From Cladobotryum mycophilum (Eukaryota; Ascomycota; Sordariomycetes; Hypocreales; Hypocreaceae): a stretch of 64,000 nt of DNA. Positions 59,570 through 64,000 of the stretch are shown piece after piece (within the stretch, counting starts at the first letter, position 1; the number at the start of each line of letters is the position of its first letter). The notes below the pieces were generated by a model. It was given only the letters and a program-made list of their open reading frames with translations, was not told where the DNA came from and searched no databases. Location of the stretch: assembly GCA_036429605.1 (NCBI GenBank), contig JAVFKD010000016.1, positions 2,108,001 to 2,172,000 on the forward strand, read 5' to 3'. Made by a program: the position numbers and the translations under genes.

Positions 59570-60961
59570 TTATATCCTCGAATCAATTCCGTGCTTCACT
59601 CCTCCTTGAGCCTCCAAGTTGCTCAACTCAACATCTTGAAACGGCTCAGGTCTTAGAGTCCCTGATCGCTGGTTCAAGCCTCCCGGGGCCGCCAGATGGG
59701 TGGTGGTGTGAACATCGACGTCTGCCGACTCACCCAGGTCGTTGCGCACTCGGCGATCCGCATCCTTCTCATTCACGTAACCCAATCGTCCAACACCGGC
59801 CCAGAAAGCCCTATCTCCGCTACGGGGACCCCATGCCCAGCCAGCACCATCGGTGATAGGCAAGTGATAGTATCTGAAACTAAAGATGGCAGTGATGATG
59901 CCAATGACGAAGCCAAATAAGATGTCGAAGCCGTGGTGTCGGAAGTCGAACCAACGCGATGCGGCAATGAAGATGGCGAGGCAGAAGGGAGCCACAGTGA
60001 TGGCCAAAAGGTAGACTGGAGCTGCCGCTGCCTGGCGGCGCAAGGCCTGTACCGTTACATTGTGTCTCGCGTTGCGGCTGCCGACCTTGGTCATTGGTGA
60101 TGCGTCATCACGGTCGTATACGTCGGCCGGCAAGGGTAGTCTGGATGGGAACGCAGCGTGTACCGAATGGTCGGCCGAACCACCATCTGACGCCACAAAG
60201 GGAAAAGTAACAGCGAACTTGCTAGCGAGGAAAAGCGAAAGGTAAATCAAGCCACCGGCAGAGGCCGCAGAATGTCCGCTGGGGTAGCTTCGGAAGCCAT
60301 CGTCGAGCTTGGCCTTGTCCGTTTGCTGGCATATATCGGCCGAGTAGAGCTGACCAATGTTGCTGCCAAATGCAGCCTCGCCCTTGAAGCCTCCAATCAC
60401 GTACTTGGCAGCGTTTTCGATGTCTGGGAGACATCGGGCAAGGAGATCAGGTCGAGGTTTGCCACACATGTTCTTGATACCGCTGACGAAGAAGAAGCCG
60501 CAGCCAACCGACATGAGAAGACCCAGCCAGCCAATGTGAAGTTCCCATAGCTTACGCCTCCAGACAAGCGACTGGGGGTACCCTTTGGCACGGTTGCGCC
60601 AGGGACAAAGATGATGGACACTACGAAGATGACGGCGACAGGAACGACAGCACACAGGACAAATAGTAACCAGTCTGGGACGGTTTCATTTTCAGTAAAG
60701 GGGAATCTAGTAATACCATGTTAGCTAACCTGGAAAAGGGGGGACCAAGTCAAAGGTCGAGCGAGGGCGGTTGACTAACGAGATATTAGGGTCGACGAGA
60801 GAGAAGGGTCTCTTGTTTGGTGTGATTCGACCAAGGACATAGCCAATTACGGCAATGACGATGAGGATAATCCAATCGAAGGTGTAAGACGCGAGGAGCC
60901 GAAAAGAGAAGCTCTTCTTGATGGACTCGGGCCCGAAGCCCATTTTCTGGTAGGGCGGCAT
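59570..60961 (-). CDS. PAP2-type lipid phosphate phosphatase (Dpp1/Lpp1-like), one frame break
   Basis: Two exons on the minus strand: 60961-60780 and 60706-59570, intron 73 nt. Several hydrophobic segments (WIILIVIAVIGYVLG, WLLFVLCAVVPVAVIFVVS, WLGLLMSVGCGFFFV, VYLLAITVAPFCLAIFIA) flank the three phosphatase motifs: KNMCGKPRP, YPSGHSAAS, and SRWFDFRHHGFD. The family removes phosphate from phosphatidic acid, diacylglycerol pyrophosphate or lysolipids at vacuolar or Golgi membranes. The frame breaks between VPKGTP and QSLVWRRKLW at a run of five C on the coding strand (60574-60578); one more C gives 439 aa. The three motifs all lie after the break, so the uncorrected first frame would lack the active site. 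The ATG at 60961 is the first in frame; frame open further upstream has none. Confidence 0.88.
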
Positions 60962-63072
60962 CCTTTGATCCGTCAGGGGGCGAACGAGGGATGAATGATG
61001 CCGGGGTATCAAATGGACATGAGAAGGGGAAGGAAAGAAAAAGAAAAAGAAAAAAGGGAGTAAAATTATGTGACAGAGTTGTTCATATGATGATGACGAC
61101 CCGACAAATTATGAGACTTGGTCAGGTCAATTGAAAAAGGGGGAGAAGGAAGGGATAGAAATATTAAACAAGACAAATTTTTGTGAGATGTTGATCGAGA
61201 AAGTTTGAGGAACTCGAGGGTAGGAATGCGGTTGTGCTCCGTACTTGCTTCGTATATGTGGTTGGGGGTATGTACAACAAGTATGTACGTGACTTTTGCC
61301 CCCCTCTAAAAAGGAAACACTCTTGATTGGCCAACTTCTTCTGCCCCGGCCTTGTAATGGAAATAAGTATGGCGGAAAGGGACGCGTGGCCGAATGCACA
61401 GCCCAAGATGCAGAGAGAGTGAGTGTGAGAGAGAGAGAGAAAATGGAGGGCGTATGTATGTGCTATAGGTTGGTACGGAGTACCTTGAATTGCTTTTACG
61501 CGCTTATGGTCTCAGTTCAAGTCACCAGGGGAGGGGAGGATGTTATGGAGCCCAGGTTTTTATACTACTTGTATGAAGCTCCCTCCCCCTTTAAGATCGA
61601 ACATTAAGCTAAGGACTCGGGATAGAAGGCGAAATTTTGTTCAATAATTCACTGCCACTTCTTTTTCCTCCCGGAGTCCTGTTCGGGTTTGTCACAGTCG
61701 GTACATCTTAAAAATAGAATAAACCAACAGGATACATGTGCACATGTGTTCGCTCGCATTTGCATACGTGTACGCGTACCAAGCCAAGTACAAGTAATAA
61801 TGTAATGTAATTAATTGTTGCTGCGGCTCGTTTGATCTGCTGAGGAGGGGGAGGGACACAGGGAGAACCCCGAAAAGGGCAAAAATCGGTGGACTACTTT
61901 GTAGAAAAAAAGATGGCTGTGCAAGCCTCCCAGCTTTTTCTTTTACATGCTTGTAAATGTTTGGCACGGATCCAGAATTCGTTGTTAAAATGGCCCGCCC
62001 ATGGCCCTCGCTCCCTACCTGATAGGGCACACGCCCCCTAATACAATCCCCTAAGGGATCCCCCAAGCGCTGGAGGGTTGGGAAACTTGGGAACCTCCCT
62101 TGGCGCCAACGACTGGGCTGCTGCCATAGAGTTCATGACGTCGCCTCCCCCCCTCCCGAAACCCACTGCCGACAACTCTATTGCGGCTGTCACACACAAC
62201 CTGGAACAAGGAGACAGCCACTAACGTAAAGAACGAGAAGAGAAGCAAGGGGAGAGGGAGAGACGAGAAGGAGACAATGCAAGCAAGGGAAATTGTGGGT
62301 AAATGATGGGAAATAGTAGAAAGCAAGGAATGTTTATAGGAAGCAGGCAAGTAAGAAGCCATTCGAATCTCCCATCAAACCTGTCAAGTACAAGTAAGAG
62401 GGGTCTCGTCAGCGATTTTATTTGTACTTGTAATTCTTGGGCGCCAAAAAGAATACCTTGCAATACCTACTACCTAGGTATGGATTTCACCTCCACCGAC
62501 TTGCATGGTAACGAATGGTCAGGAGTCGTTATTAGTCGACGCATTCACCCCCCCCCGCTCCCGCTCTCGCTCTCGCTCTCTGTTTTATCATCTTTGCCAG
62601 TCACCTGTTTTTGTGTCACAGGGTTATTGCTGATCGACGGGAGCCACTCGAGGTTAAATCAACGTTTAATTTGCTAATCGCCCATAAAGATGTAACCGTA
62701 TGAGGTAGTCTTGCGTCTCAAGTAACGTAATCATCAACCATATTATTTCAATCATTTGAAGAGCAGCCGTTGCCAAACATGGGGTTAGTCTGTTTATATG
62801 CACATGTCCTTGCAAAAAGGGTCAGCGTCTTGTGATAGGCGTAGGCTCTATTCAAGCACTTTGACTTGACTCATCAACTTTGTGTGATACAGAGTCTGTT
62901 CGTCTTCACCCAGGGCTGGTAGTCGATTTTGTGTACAGTAGCTACACACATATCATCGTCTAGAATAGCACATATTATACAATCATGTTGCAGCTGTCAT
63001 ACACATGCCACCGGCGCATACATATCGCATCGTATCATCCCGCATCATCCTTTTTTTATTGGGTTGTCCCGT
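60962..63072. other. Intergenic region between the PAP2 gene and uL2m
   Basis: The PAP2 promoter and leader (GA-rich near 61425-61440; exact 9-mer TACGGAGTA at 61474-61482), then about 1.4 kb with CTACCTAGGTA (about 62469-62479) and a CTCGCT/C-rich run (about 62549-62580). No gene recognised. Confidence 0.55.
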
Positions 63073-64000
63073 TTACTCCTTTGATGACCTCTTGTCTCTC
63101 CGCTTGCCATGATTTCGTGGTCGAGGCGTCACTACCCACTTGTTGATGTTGTGTGTGCGTCGGGTCTTGTAACCACTCTTGGTCTGTTGTTATTGTTAGT
63201 TTCGGAATATTCGCATGTGTAAGTCAATGCTATAACTTACAGGTCTGCCCCAGGGGGTGACTGGGTGTCGGTTACCCTTGGACTTTCCTCGACCACCACC
63301 ATGAGGATGGTCAACTATGACATGGATTAGCATCGGTTTCAACGGAATGCACTCTTTAGTATCGTTTACCTTTATTCATGGCTACACCACGAACTGTGGG
63401 TCGGATGTTCAACCAACGGCTTCGTCCAGCCTTACCAAGTTGGCGGTAGTGATGGTGAATGTTGCTTGCAACACCGATCGTTGCACATGCATCTTTGCTT
63501 ACTCGTCGAACCTCACCACTCTGTAGCCGGACCTCGACGTATTTCCCAGTCATAATCTTGGTGCCATCATCTTTTGTTTCCTCGTTCTTGTTCACCACAA
63601 CGGCCGATGTACCTGCACTTCGGCAAAAGACGGCTCCCCTGCTTGCTGATGAGCCTACACAAAACACCGTGGTTCCCACAGGGATCATGTGCATTGGCAG
63701 ACAGTTTCCACGGAAAGCAGTCTTGGCGGCAAGAATACCGGGATCGATAACGCCTCCCATACTGTCCAGAAGATCCTGCGGGATACCGGGACGGTAGCTG
63801 TGAACAACGTCACCGGCTCTTAACCCCTCGGCAGCAATGATGTAAGACTTTCTTCCTGTGGCCTTTTCCGTAACAAGGGCGATATGGGCACTACGGCCGG
63901 GATCGTACTCAATTCGGTCCACCAGATGAGGTCCGGGACGTCGTCTCTCAAAATCAACGGTTCGTATCCTTCGCTTCGCACCTCCGCCACGATGTCTCAC
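63073..64000 (-). CDS. RML2: Mitochondrial ribosomal protein uL2m (Rml2-like), 5' part outside the window
   Basis: Three exons seen on the minus strand: 64000(+)-63370, 63314-63241 and 63183-63073, introns 55 and 57 nt. The visible ~270 residues begin RHRGGGAKRRIRTVDF, the conserved L2 core. They include LVTEKATGRKSYIIAAEGL, NCLPMHMIPVGTTV, SRWLNIRPTVRGVAMN and, across a splice, VDHPHGGGRGKSKGNRHPVT, the L2 loop near the peptidyl-transferase centre that contains the functionally important His. The C-terminus is Lys/Arg-rich. uL2m is a core protein of the mitochondrial large subunit. The gene continues beyond position 64000, where the start codon and any presequence lie; the GTG at the edge is not a start. 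No frame break in the visible part. Confidence 0.93.

Noticed and set aside
1..64000. tRNA, 5S rRNA, CRISPR and intact transposable elements
   Set aside because: Scanned by eye for tRNA B-box-like GGTTCGA sequence, 5S-like sequence, regularly spaced direct repeats and transposase or reverse-transcriptase motifs; none was convincing. A covariance-model search was not possible.

Overview
The window is nuclear DNA from a filamentous ascomycete, most likely Sordariomycetes and probably Hypocreales. Evidence: protein-coding genes carry many short introns (mostly 50-90 nt) with GT...AG ends and TACTAAC/CTAAC-like branch sites; the encoded proteins (Skt5, Fun30, Vma21, DUF2406, eL33, G6PD, Med14, Hem14, Nab2, CYP52-like P450, Aro8-like aminotransferase, Ric1, CK2-beta, PAP2, uL2m) are of Pezizomycotina type; long intergenic spacers hold CT tracts, microsatellites and short dispersed motifs such as TACTCCGTA. 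No bacterial operons, CRISPR arrays, rRNA, tRNA or intact transposons were recognised. Identifications rest on recalled family features, not on a database search.

Layout. 1-3868: spacer and long 5' region. 3869-6054 (+): Sel1-repeat chitin-synthase activator with a prenylation box. 6055-12118: 6-kb spacer with short tandem arrays, including a 10-bp-phased ACGCG array. 12119-12988 (+): Myb/SANT-like nuclear protein. 15130-18219 (-) FUN30 and 18901-19349 (+) VMA21 are divergent. 19973-21479 (-): DUF2406 protein with polyQ. 21480-30928: gene-poor, with only RPL33 (28029-28722, -) securely placed. 30929-32855 (+) G6PD and 33916-37377 (+) MED14 run in tandem and converge on HEM14 (38037-39992, -), followed by NAB2 (40602-42170, -). 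44186-46585: divergent pair, a GDTK-motif (possibly nuclease-fold) protein and a kinase-like protein. 47935-49711 (+) P450 converges on an aminotransferase (49955-51847, -). 53443-56826 (+) RIC1; 57731-58894 (+) CK2 beta; 59570-60961 (-) PAP2 lipid phosphatase; 63073-64000 (-) mitochondrial uL2m, cut by the window end.

The genes are mostly unrelated housekeeping functions (pentose phosphate NADPH supply, haem synthesis, Mediator transcription, mRNA export, V-ATPase assembly, Golgi trafficking, cytosolic and mitochondrial ribosomes, cell wall). There is no biosynthetic cluster and no operon-like logic beyond shared divergent promoters.

The strongest unexpected signal is technical or evolutionary: seven genes carry eight single-site frame breaks. 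Seven would be cured by one added base in a homopolymer; the eighth, in RIC1, lies in a G run where one G too many or two too few would explain it. Because HEM14 and RIC1 are among them, under-called homopolymers in the assembly are more likely than loss of seven genes. The strongest biological candidate is the divergent pair at 44186-46585.
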